From Bacteroidales bacterium (lineage in GTDB: Bacteria; Bacteroidota; Bacteroidia; Bacteroidales; UBA932), in assembly GCA_024402115.1 (NCBI GenBank), contig JAKSJQ010000013.1, positions 1 through 46,750 of the forward strand: 46,750 nucleotides of DNA. Direction: 5' to 3'. The notes beneath the pieces were generated by a model. That model saw only the letters and a list, made by a program, of their open reading frames with translations. It was not told the DNA's origin and made no database searches. Numbering within the stretch: the first letter of the stretch is position 1; every line of letters begins with the position of its first letter. A program made the translations under genes and the position numbers. Of the stretch, positions 40,340 through 46,750 are shown piece by piece.

Positions 40340-41488
40340 TCAGGATTTTGTTTCATTTTCACCCGACTTTTCCCCGTTTTTTTCGATGCTGCTCACGACC
40401 GCACGGACACTGCCGTCCGGGAACATGATGGTCATCTTCTCACCGGCCTTGAGCGAGGCCGCCGAACGGACCACCTTACCGTCCTCACCGAGGGTCAGGG
40501 TATAGCCCCTTGAGAGTATGTTGCGAGGGTCTGCCGCCAGTATCCTGACACGAAGATTCTCGACACGGGACTGCATCAGTGCGACCTTGTTCATGAAGGC
40601 CAGCTTAAGTCTCGTGACATAAGACGCAATCCTTTCATCCTCAGCAACATAGATGTCGATAAGCCAATCCGCCAAAGCTGTCGGAGTCTTGACGGAATGA
40701 TTGGCAACCATGTCGGCCACATGGTAGTCCTGATCGTGTCCGATCGCAGTCAGGACAGGCAACGGGCAGCGGGCAATCGCACTTGCTACGGCATACTCGT
40801 CAAAACATGCGAGATCGAGTTTCGCGCCACCACCGCGCATGATCATCACGACATCGTGGAGAGGCCTCGCGGAAGCCACTTCCGAAAGGGCGGAAGCAAT
40901 GGATTCAGGAGCTGTTGCACCCTGCATCACCGCTGGGAAAAGGTCCACCTGGAACACGAAGCCATATTCGTTCTCCGAAAGATGCTTCATGAAGTCGCGG
41001 TAGCCAGCGGCATCCGGTGCTGAAATCACGGCAATCCTGTATGGGAGAGCCGGCGGAGCTAGTTCCCTCTGCATGTCTATGAGTCCTTCGGAGACGAGCC
41101 TGTCGATGGTCTTCTGACGGGCATCCTCCTTGGCTCCGAGCGTGAATTCAGGATCGATATCTATGACGACGAGGGAGAGTCCGTAGAGCTGGCTGTAGCT
41201 GACCTCCACCTCCATCAGAGCCTCCATTCCTTCAGCAAGTTCCGACTGCGTCACCTCGCGAAAATATGCGGATATGAGTCTCCAGTTTGAAGCCCATGCG
41301 ACGGCACGGACCTTCGCGACCAGACCACGGTCATCACTCTGGGAGAGCTCCATGTAGCAATGGCTTCCATAACGAGCCTTAAGGCTGCTGATCTCAGCCT
41401 TGACCCATGTCCTCCCGGGACAAGAAATCTCGATAGCTTCCTTGACTCTCGTCTGAAGCTCAAACAAATCGACAAAATCTTTCTCCAT
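40340..41488 (-). CDS. xseA: Exodeoxyribonuclease VII large subunit
   Basis: 382-aa catalytic subunit of ExoVII, which degrades single-stranded DNA from both ends. The N-terminal OB fold (~1-100) has WVKAEISSLKARYGSHCYMEL. The catalytic domain shows RIAVISAPDAAGYRDFM (~150-166), VMIMRGGGAKLDLACFD (~217-233) and AIGHDQDYHVADMVANHSVKTPTALA, given here as IGHDQDYHVADM and KTPTALADWL, all family blocks. The C-terminal coiled coil is short and the protein ends in a polar Lys/Glu/Asn tail. It is divergent from engB and heads the long operon. Confidence 0.94.
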   Translation of the reverse strand: MEKDFVDLFELQTRVKEAIEISCPGRTWVKAEISSLKARYGSHCYMELSQSDDRGLVAKVRAVAWASNWRLISAYFREVTQSELAEGMEALMEVEVSYSQLYGLSLVVIDIDPEFTLGAKEDARQKTIDRLVSEGLIDMQRELAPPALPYRIAVISAPDAAGYRDFMKHLSENEYGFVFQVDLFPAVMQGATAPESIASALSEVASARPLHDVVMIMRGGGAKLDLACFDEYAVASAIARCPLPVLTAIGHDQDYHVADMVANHSVKTPTALADWLIDIYVAEDERIASYVTRLKLAFMNKVALMQSRVENLRVRILAADPRNILSRGYTLTLGEDGKVVRSAASLKAGEKMTIMFPDGSVRAVVSSIEKNGEKSGENETKS

Positions 41489-41503
41489 GGCCCTTAACCC
41501 ACC

Positions 41504-41534
41504 TTACAAATATACAAAATATTCGTTATATTTG
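41504..41534 (+). promoter_or_regulatory. engB promoter, TTA-N20-TATATTTG
   Basis: TATATTTG (41527-41534) is preceded at exactly 20 nt by TTA (41504-41506), one base off TTG. The box plus the next six bases (TATATTTGCGCCCG) are identical to those of the rpsO promoter. Confidence 0.65.
41507..41514 (-). promoter_or_regulatory. -7 promoter box for the xseA-to-ribF operon
   Basis: The minus strand reads TATATTTG, 18 nt upstream of the xseA ATG. No TTG is visible at -33. It is separated by 12 nt from the -7 box of the divergent engB promoter. Confidence 0.6.
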
Positions 41535-41557
41535 CGCCCGATTATAAGAACGCCCTG

Positions 41558-42172
41558 ATGAAAATTTCCGAAGCACTCTTTGCTGGAAGCAGCACCCGAA
41601 TCTCAGAGAGGCCTAAGCAGGCTTTCCCTGAGTTTGCCTTCATCGGACGTTCCAATGTCGGAAAGTCATCCCTCATAAACATGCTCTGCGGCAACCACAA
41701 GCTCGCGATGACATCCAGCAAGCCGGGAAAGACCAAGCTCGTGAACCACTTCCTCATCAACAGAAGCTGGTATCTCGTGGACCTTCCAGGCTACGGTTTC
41801 GCCAACATATCGGCGACCGGCAGGCGTCAGCTCGAGCAGATCATCCGCAACTACCTGAACCTCTCTCCCGACCTCACATGCCTGTTCGTCCTCATTGACT
41901 CGAGACACGACATCGGCAAGGTGGACATGGATTTCCTCACGGAACTGGGCGAGAGCAACATTCCGTTCGCCATCATCTTCACAAAGGCCGACAAACAAGG
42001 CCCTAACGTGACCAAGGCTCAGGTGGAGAAATGCAAGGAGCAGATACTCGAATTCTGGGAGGAGCTCCCTCCTGTGTTCGTATCATCGTCGCAGACCGGG
42101 ATGGGAAAGGAAGAAATATTAAACTACATAGATTCGGTCCTCAACACCATTAAACAGGAACAGCAACAATGA
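41558..42172 (+). CDS. engB: Ribosome biogenesis GTPase EngB (YihA/YsxC)
   Basis: 204-aa TRAFAC-class GTPase needed for 50S assembly. Motifs: G1 GRSNVGKSS (~30-38), G2 region TSSKPGKTKLVNHF, G3 DLPGYGFA, G4 TKADK and a G5 with VFVSSSQTGMG. Length fits. It is the first gene of engB-prs-small protein-der, and its TGA overlaps the prs ATG (ATGA). Confidence 0.96.
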   Translation: MKISEALFAGSSTRISERPKQAFPEFAFIGRSNVGKSSLINMLCGNHKLAMTSSKPGKTKLVNHFLINRSWYLVDLPGYGFANISATGRRQLEQIIRNYLNLSPDLTCLFVLIDSRHDIGKVDMDFLTELGESNIPFAIIFTKADKQGPNVTKAQVEKCKEQILEFWEELPPVFVSSSQTGMGKEEILNYIDSVLNTIKQEQQQ

Positions 42173-43119
42173 ACAACGTGCATCCAATGAAGGTCTTTGC
42201 CTGCAGAAATTCACAGGCTTTCGGCGAAAAGGTCGCTCATTATCTCGGCACTACGCTGGGAAAATCGTCAACCGACGTATTCAGCGACGGAGAAATTCAG
42301 CCAGTGTATGAAGAGAGCGTCCGTGGCGCCACCGTCTTCATCATCCAGTCGACCTGCCCTCCTGCAGAGAACCTCATGGAGCTGCTCCTCATGGCCGATG
42401 CAGCAAAGAGAGCATCTGCACACAAGGTGATCGCCGTCCTCCCATACTTCGGATGGGCTCGTCAGGACCGTAAGGACCGCCCACGCGTCTCGATCGGCGC
42501 AAAGCTCGTAGCGAACATGCTCACCGCCGCCGGTTGCGACAGAGTGATGACCTGCGACCTCCATGCCGACCAGATCCAGGGCTTCTTCGACATCCCAGTG
42601 GACCACATCTATGCCAGCACGGTATTCATTCCTTTCCTCAAGAGCCTCAAACTTCCTAACCTCGCCATCGCAGCGCCTGACATGGGTGGAGCAAAGAGGG
42701 CAAACATCTACGCCAAGTATCTCGAGTGCCCTGTGATCATCTGTCACAAGACCAGAGCCAAGGCTAACGTAGTTGGCAGCATCACCGCAATCGGTGACGT
42801 AGAGGGCAAGGACGTGATCATCATCGATGACATGGTGGACACAGCAGGCACCCTCACCAAGGCAGCAGACGTGCTCAAGGGCATGGGAGCGACCAGCGTA
42901 CGCGCATGTATCACCCACCCTGTCCTCTCAGGTCCTGCATACCAGAGAATCAAGGACTCACAGATCGAGGAGCTCATCGTTTCCGATACCCTCAAGCTCT
43001 CTGAGGACCCAGCAAACGACAAGAGCAAGATCACTGTGATTCCGCTCGAGGAGACTTTCGCAAACATCATGAGATGTGTCTACAACTACGGATCCATCTC
43101 AGAAGAAATGACTTTCTAG
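42169..43119 (+). CDS. prs: Ribose-phosphate pyrophosphokinase
   Basis: 316-aa cytoplasmic enzyme making PRPP from ribose 5-phosphate and ATP for nucleotide, His and Trp synthesis. Class I signatures: FSDGEIQPVYEESVRG, PYFGWARQDRKDRPR with the catalytic flexible region, DLHADQIQGFFDIPVDH and the PRPP loop IIIDDMVDTAGTL (~222-234). The start overlaps the engB stop by 4 nt; the next Met (MKVFACRNS) six codons in is a possible alternative. rpiB, which makes its substrate, lies elsewhere in the window (12.9 kb). Confidence 0.97.
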   Translation: MNNVHPMKVFACRNSQAFGEKVAHYLGTTLGKSSTDVFSDGEIQPVYEESVRGATVFIIQSTCPPAENLMELLLMADAAKRASAHKVIAVLPYFGWARQDRKDRPRVSIGAKLVANMLTAAGCDRVMTCDLHADQIQGFFDIPVDHIYASTVFIPFLKSLKLPNLAIAAPDMGGAKRANIYAKYLECPVIICHKTRAKANVVGSITAIGDVEGKDVIIIDDMVDTAGTLTKAADVLKGMGATSVRACITHPVLSGPAYQRIKDSQIEELIVSDTLKLSEDPANDKSKITVIPLEETFANIMRCVYNYGSISEEMTF

Positions 43120-43135
43120 TCAATAGTTTTACAAC

Positions 43136-43402
43136 ATGGTATACCTTGTCACTCTGGCCATCGTGGCCCTCTGCGTCATCGGCCTCTGCTTCAACATCAT
43201 CTTCCGCAAGGACGGTGAGTTTCCCGATACGGAGATCAGCAGTAACAAGGAGATGAGAAAACTCGGCATCCGCTGTGCCAAGGAGGAGGAAATGCGACTC
43301 TGGGGCAAGAAGAGCGGAGCCAATGGACACCCCACCTGCAGCGATTCATCATGCAGTGACTGCGCTAGCTGCGGGTTATACAAAAAGGAGGAACTAATAT
43401 GA
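43136..43402 (+). CDS. Small membrane protein with a C-terminal cysteine cluster
   Basis: 88 aa. There is one N-terminal hydrophobic segment (~3-23), then a charged region [25 protein letters not shown], split here as [14 protein letters not shown] and [13 protein letters not shown], and a C-terminal end with four clustered Cys ([12 protein letters not shown]) that could bind a metal. The [14 protein letters not shown] block looks like a conserved short protein of Bacteroidota, but no function is known to me. Its TGA overlaps the der ATG (ATGA), and it starts 16 nt after prs, so it belongs to this operon. Confidence 0.75.
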   Translation: MVYLVTLAIVALCVIGLCFNIIFRKDGEFPDTEISSNKEMRKLGIRCAKEEEMRLWGKKSGANGHPTCSDSSCSDCASCGLYKKEELI

Positions 43403-44706
43403 GCTTATTAGCAATTGTCGGACGTCCTAACGTCGGCAAATCAACACTTTTCAACCGCCTGGTAGGCATGAGGCAGGCCATCGTAGACGAGACTGCCGGT
43501 GTCACCAGAGACCGCCACTATGGAAAAAGCGAGTGGTGCGGCCGCGAATTCAGCGTGGTCGACACAGGTGGATACACTTCAAATTCAGACGACATCTTCG
43601 AGGAGGAGATCCGCAAGCAGGTGGTTCTCGCAGTCGAGGAGGCTGATGTCGTGCTCTTCATGGTAGAGGCACAGACAGGCATCACCGACTACGACTCAGA
43701 GATCGCAGACATGCTCCGCAGAAGCGGCAAGCCTGTCATCCTCTGCTGCAACAAGGTAGATTCCGGAGACAAGATGTACGACTCTTACCAGTTCTACAAC
43801 CTCGGTCTCGGCGAGGTCTGGAGCATCTCTGCTGCAAACGGAGGTGGTACCGGAGACCTTCTCGACGAGATCTGCAGGCAGCTCCCTGAAACCGACGCTG
43901 CCGACGACGAGCACCCAGAGCTCCCACATATCGCCATCGTAGGTAAGCCTAACGTAGGAAAGTCATCGATGACCAACGCGCTCCTCGGAGTGGAGAGGAA
44001 CATCGTGACCCCGCTTGCAGGCACCACCCGAGACTCAATCTCGACCCTCTACAACAAGTTCGGCTACGAGTTCATGCTCGTTGACACCGCCGGAATGAGA
44101 AAGAAGAGCAAGGTTCACGAGGACCTCGAGTTCTACTCTGTCATGAGAGCGATCCGCGCGATCGAACACTCTGACGTCTGCATCCTCATGGTGGATGCTC
44201 AGCAGGGTATCGAGGCTCAGGACATGGCCATCTTCAACCTCATCCAGAAGAACAGGAAAGGCTGCGTCATCGTCGTCAACAAGTGGGACACCGTCGAGAA
44301 GGACAGCAACACGATGAAGGAGTACATTGAGGGCATCAAGGCCCGCATCGCTCCGTTCAGCGACATTCCTATCGTATTCACCTCAGTGCTCAACAAGCAG
44401 AGGATCATGAACGTCCTCGAGGAGGCGATGCACGTATACCGCAACTACTCACAGAAGATCAGCACCTCTCACCTCAACGACGAGATGCTCCCAGAGATCG
44501 AGAACTACCCTCCACCAGCATGGAAGGGCAAGTACATCAAGATCAAGTACGCGACCCAGCTTCCTACGAAGTTCCCTTGCTTCGCGTTCTTCTGTAACCT
44601 TCCGCAGTATATTCGCGATCCTTATCGTCGTTTCGTGGAGAACAGGCTCCGTGAGAAGTTCGACTTCACAGGCTGCCCTATCCAGATCTACTTCAGGCAG
44701 AAGTAG
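43399..44706 (+). CDS. der: Ribosome-associated GTPase Der (EngA)
   Basis: 435-aa GTPase with two tandem G domains, required for 50S maturation. The first domain has [22 protein letters not shown] and CNKVD; the second has [16 protein letters not shown] (~178-193), [10 protein letters not shown] and NKWD. The C-terminal KH-like domain (~350-435) includes [15 protein letters not shown] and [14 protein letters not shown]. Length is standard. ATGA coupling to the upstream small gene; a hairpin terminator lies ~130 nt downstream. Confidence 0.97.
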   Translation: MSLLAIVGRPNVGKSTLFNRLVGMRQAIVDETAGVTRDRHYGKSEWCGREFSVVDTGGYTSNSDDIFEEEIRKQVVLAVEEADVVLFMVEAQTGITDYDSEIADMLRRSGKPVILCCNKVDSGDKMYDSYQFYNLGLGEVWSISAANGGGTGDLLDEICRQLPETDAADDEHPELPHIAIVGKPNVGKSSMTNALLGVERNIVTPLAGTTRDSISTLYNKFGYEFMLVDTAGMRKKSKVHEDLEFYSVMRAIRAIEHSDVCILMVDAQQGIEAQDMAIFNLIQKNRKGCVIVVNKWDTVEKDSNTMKEYIEGIKARIAPFSDIPIVFTSVLNKQRIMNVLEEAMHVYRNYSQKISTSHLNDEMLPEIENYPPPAWKGKYIKIKYATQLPTKFPCFAFFCNLPQYIRDPYRRFVENRLREKFDFTGCPIQIYFRQK

Positions 44707-44837
44707 CCGCGGGACATTCTTTTGTCTGAACGTACGGCGTCTAATGGCAGACGCGGGCGTGGAAGGACTGACGGGCGTGTCTTTGAGAGGACATCAGACT
44801 CGTCATCGCTGACTCAACATCGCTGATACAACCATCG

Positions 44838-44870
44838 AGAAGCTGACCATTTGCTGGCCAGCTTCTTTGT
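44838..44870 (+). terminator. Terminator after der
   Basis: AGAAGCTGACCA (44838-44849) pairs with TGGCCAGCTTCT (44855-44866), one mismatch, 5-nt loop, followed by TTGT. A smaller hairpin, GCGTCT/AGACGC, lies upstream at 44737-44754. No gene is seen between 44707 and this site. Confidence 0.6.
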
Positions 44871-45034
44871 TTATATGAATAACAGACTGTATTTGCCGGT
44901 TACGGCGTGGATTGGTCGGGGCTGAGAGGAGGCCACCTTCGGAATGGAGAATCTCCGGCGGCTGAAGATAAAGCGCTGCGCCGAGCTCGATGAAGCGGCT
45001 CGCTTGATTTCTGCCTGCTAGTGTAATCCAGAAT
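44871..45034. other. Intergenic sequence without recognisable gene
   Basis: GC-rich non-coding-looking sequence in the convergent gap between der and the MATE gene. Apart from short dyads (GGAG/CTCC near 44947-44957 and CGAGC/GCTCG near 44973-45001) no gene, promoter or RNA could be supported. Confidence 0.5.
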
Positions 45035-45160
45035 CAGTGAACACAACCACCGCATACAAAGTATTCCAAGGCATGGTACTGTTCACTGAAGCCTTCCAGA
45101 GACGTTCAGTGAACGAGGAGCACCAGCACAGATACCTGAAATCAGGTGACACGTTCACTG
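45035..45160. repeat. Four CAGTGAAC sites in two equal dyads
   Basis: CAGTGAAC occurs at 45035-45042 and 45107-45114, and its complement GTTCACTG at 45081-45088 and 45153-45160. Each forward/reverse pair spans exactly 54 bp, and the pairs are offset by 72 bp. The 38-bp interiors of the two pairs are not alike; the second contains ACCTGAAATCAGGT (45134-45147), a small hairpin. The regular spacing suggests a binding array or the ends of small elements. Function unknown. Confidence 0.6.
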
Positions 45161-45234
45161 GAAAACTTTTACCCGGCAGGTATCCACACCGCGGCAACAA
45201 AAGAACTGGGAAGCGGCAGCCTGCAATGGAAGTA

Positions 45235-45409
45235 GCAGGGACCGATGAGGTACCGGAAGCCCGTGGCCGGCCGCGGCCTCGTGAGCGGCTGGCACGAGCC
45301 AGACTTGAAGAGGATGCAGAAGCCTGCTTCGATGCGTCCGATGAAAGGATGGCGAGTGACTGGATGGAGCGCGGAGCGCGAAAGGCTGACGGACCTCATC
45401 GGTCCCTGC
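45235..45409. repeat. 17-bp perfect inverted repeat
   Basis: GCAGGGACCGATGAGGT (45235-45251) is the exact reverse complement of 45393-45409. The right arm lies within the first copy of the ~122-bp tandem repeat; the left arm lies outside it. It may reflect an inverted fragment of the repeat family. Confidence 0.6.
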
Positions 45410-45602
45410 CGGCAGACAGTGCGGAACTTGAAGAGGATGCAGAAGCTTGCTTCGATGCGTCCGATGAAAGGATGGCGAGTGACTGGATGGAGCGCGAAGC
45501 GCGGAAGGCTGACGGGCCACATGGCTCCAGCCGACAGACAGCACGAGACTTGAAGAGGATGCAGAAGCTTGCTTCGATGCGGACGAGGAGAGGATGGCGA
45601 GG
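45304..45602. repeat. ~122-bp tandem repeat, 2.4 copies, next to the MATE gene
   Basis: Copies begin with CTTGAAGAGGATGCAGAAG at 45304, 45427 and 45549. Copies 1 and 2 (123 and 122 bp) differ at only three positions in the first ~94 bp and more in the last ~30 bp. Copy 3 is cut after 54 bp, 5 bp short of the MATE stop codon. Several frames stay open across the repeat, but the unequal copy length breaks frame, so it does not look like coding DNA. In each full copy the variable end can form a short hairpin. Confidence 0.75.
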
Positions 45603-45607
45603 ACTAC

Positions 45608-46750
45608 CTAGGAGAGGGAGCCGTAGACGGCCTTGCGGTAGCGGAGAGTGAGGACGACCGTGCGTGCAAGGAGATGGGCGAAATAGGCTGCCATCAGAAG
45701 ATGCACAGCAGACTCGTCTGTCGCATGGATACCGGCAATGGCCGTCGAAGGATTGAAGAACCAGATGCCGCCGAACCACACAGTGAAGAAGGCTACTGCA
45801 GCCCAGATCATCGCGTTGCGCACATAGATGGTAGACGTCGCACCGATGTATATTCCGTCCCATGCGAACGCCGCACAGCCGGCGACCGGCATCAGAAGGA
45901 GCCATGGAATATAGGACTTCGCCGTTGTCACGACGACAGGATCCGTAGTCATCATCTTCAGAAGAGGGTCTCCACCGAAGCCATAGATGAACATGAAGAG
46001 AACGGACAGCGCGCCGCACCACACGAAGTTCCAGCGGATGGACTGGCTGAGGCTTTCGACATCCTTTGCACCTATATATTTACCCGTCATAGCCTCACCG
46101 GCATAGGCGAATCCGTCGGTGAAATATGAGAAGATCATCAGAAGCTTCATCATTATCGAACAGGTCGCCAGGAGCACATCGCCGTAGCGGGCCGAGATGA
46201 CCGTAAAACCGATGTAGATTGCGATAAAGCAGAGGCTACGCACGAACACGTCGCCGTTCATCGAGAAGAACTTGCCGGTATCCGTACCCTTGAAAGACCT
46301 GACGATGTCGGAGAGCCCTATCTTTCCGAACACCTTCCTGCTATACTTGACCATAAGGAAGATGCATGCGCACAGAAGTCCCGAGTACTGCGCAGCGACG
46401 GTACCATATGCCACTCCGGCAAACCCGAGTCCATGCCAACCGTTTCCACCAGCCATCCATGCAAATCCCAGAGAAAGGAAAATACTTGCGAAAATGTTGA
46501 CACCGTTCACTACGAGGTCGGTCACCATGGCACTGACGCTGTCCTGCATACCGATGAACCAACCTTTGAAAGCCATCAGAGACAGAGTAGCAGGGGCAGC
46601 CCATATCCTGATAAAGAAGTATTGAGTCGCGAGCTGACGCACCTCTGGAGTACATTTCACCACGAGAAAGGCCGCATTCACGAATAACCACTGGATAGCA
46701 ATAAGCACGAAAGCAGTGGCCATCGCGATACCGATGCTTCGCAGTAGGGA
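45608..46750 (-). CDS. MATE-family efflux transporter (DinF-like), partial
   Basis: At least 380 residues of a polytopic membrane protein; the frame is open to the window edge, so the N-terminus (probably the first ~60-70 residues with 1-2 TMs) is missing. About ten TM segments are visible. The blocks RIWAAPATLSLMAFKGWFIGMQDS and VNIFASIFLSLGF (shown as IWAAPATLSLMAFKGWF; NGVNIFASIFLSLGF) and the second-half repeat SYFTDGFAYAGEAMTGKYIGA match the DinF branch of MATE Na+/H+-coupled drug antiporters. The substrate is unknown. Its 3' end abuts the tandem-repeat block and no terminator is evident. Confidence 0.88.
   Translation of the reverse strand, partial: SLLRSIGIAMATAFVLIAIQWLFVNAAFLVVKCTPEVRQLATQYFFIRIWAAPATLSLMAFKGWFIGMQDSVSAMVTDLVVNGVNIFASIFLSLGFAWMAGGNGWHGLGFAGVAYGTVAAQYSGLLCACIFLMVKYSRKVFGKIGLSDIVRSFKGTDTGKFFSMNGDVFVRSLCFIAIYIGFTVISARYGDVLLATCSIMMKLLMIFSYFTDGFAYAGEAMTGKYIGAKDVESLSQSIRWNFVWCGALSVLFMFIYGFGGDPLLKMMTTDPVVVTTAKSYIPWLLLMPVAGCAAFAWDGIYIGATSTIYVRNAMIWAAVAFFTVWFGGIWFFNPSTAIAGIHATDESAVHLLMAAYFAHLLARTVVLTLRYRKAVYGSLS

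Noticed and set aside
45380..45520. Compensatory base changes between hairpins of repeat copies 1 and 2
   Set aside because: Both copies can form a short stem, but the pairing register shifts by one base and one aligned pair is not kept, so covariation is not convincing.
45018..45544. Minus-strand open frames in the same gap (for example 45169-45522)
   Set aside because: Several frames stay open at once because of repeat composition and high GC; no family match, no promoter box, and repeated text only.
45304..45602. CRISPR array
   Set aside because: The unit is ~122 bp with nearly identical copies and no alternating short repeat and unique spacer.
45037..45651. 204-codon open frame on the + strand across the repeats
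   Set aside because: It is built largely from the ~122-bp repeat, changes frame relative to the unit at the third copy, overlaps the MATE gene end, and has no recognisable domain.

Overview
The window is a contiguous piece of a GC-rich Bacteroidota chromosome, most likely order Bacteroidales; family and genus cannot be fixed from sequence alone. Support comes from the promoter style (TAnnTTTG boxes, in the best cases 20 nt downstream of TTG), the general lack of Shine-Dalgarno sites, the DUF4252, DUF4369 and membrane-AraC proteins, a eukaryote-like GT3 glycogen synthase, and a cysteine-poor DksA/TraR protein. No plasmid, phage, insertion sequence, CRISPR, rRNA or tRNA was found. Almost all of it is ordinary chromosomal backbone.

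Layout. (1) 1-11.9 kb, + strand: the division and cell-wall operon murE(end)-mraY-murD-ftsW-murG-murC-ftsQ-ftsA-ftsZ with gltX as last gene, closed by a strong hairpin. (2) 11.9-13.4 kb, - strand: rpiB-truB; truB carries an in-frame insertion built around a 30-bp inverted repeat. (3) 13.4-15.3 kb, +: a DUF4252 lipoprotein, an ECF sigma factor, a one-TM putative anti-sigma protein and a second exported DUF4252 protein, behind a sequence resembling an ECF promoter. (4) 15.3-18.3 kb, +: rpsO and pnp, each with structured leader DNA. (5) 18.3-20.5 kb: a membrane-anchored AraC regulator plus a low-molecular-weight phosphatase (-), divergent from a stand-alone response regulator (+). (6) 20.5-26.3 kb: ileS-dksA-lspA (-), divergent from cvpA-tsaB (+). 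(7) 26.3-28.3 kb, -: greA-HIT-lipoprotein, with a terminator-like hairpin in the greA leader. (8) 28.3-41.5 kb, -: a tightly packed run xseA-xseB-glgB-debranching enzyme-GT4-GH57-(GT3+GT35 fusion)-ribF-42-aa ORF. It holds glycogen synthesis, branching, debranching and phosphorolysis genes, and one 1413-aa protein joins synthase and phosphorylase. (9) 41.5-44.7 kb, +: engB-prs-small membrane protein-der. (10) 44.7-45.6 kb: a gene-poor convergent gap with four CAGTGAAC sites in two dyads, a 17-bp inverted repeat and 2.4 tandem copies of a ~122-bp repeat. (11) 45.6 kb to the end, -: a MATE-family transporter cut by the window edge.

The least explained items are the palindromic insertion in truB, the sigma/DUF4252 module, the synthase-phosphorylase fusion and its operon, the possible greA attenuator, and the repeat-rich gap before the MATE gene. 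Product calls rest on motif recognition by eye; no database search was run.
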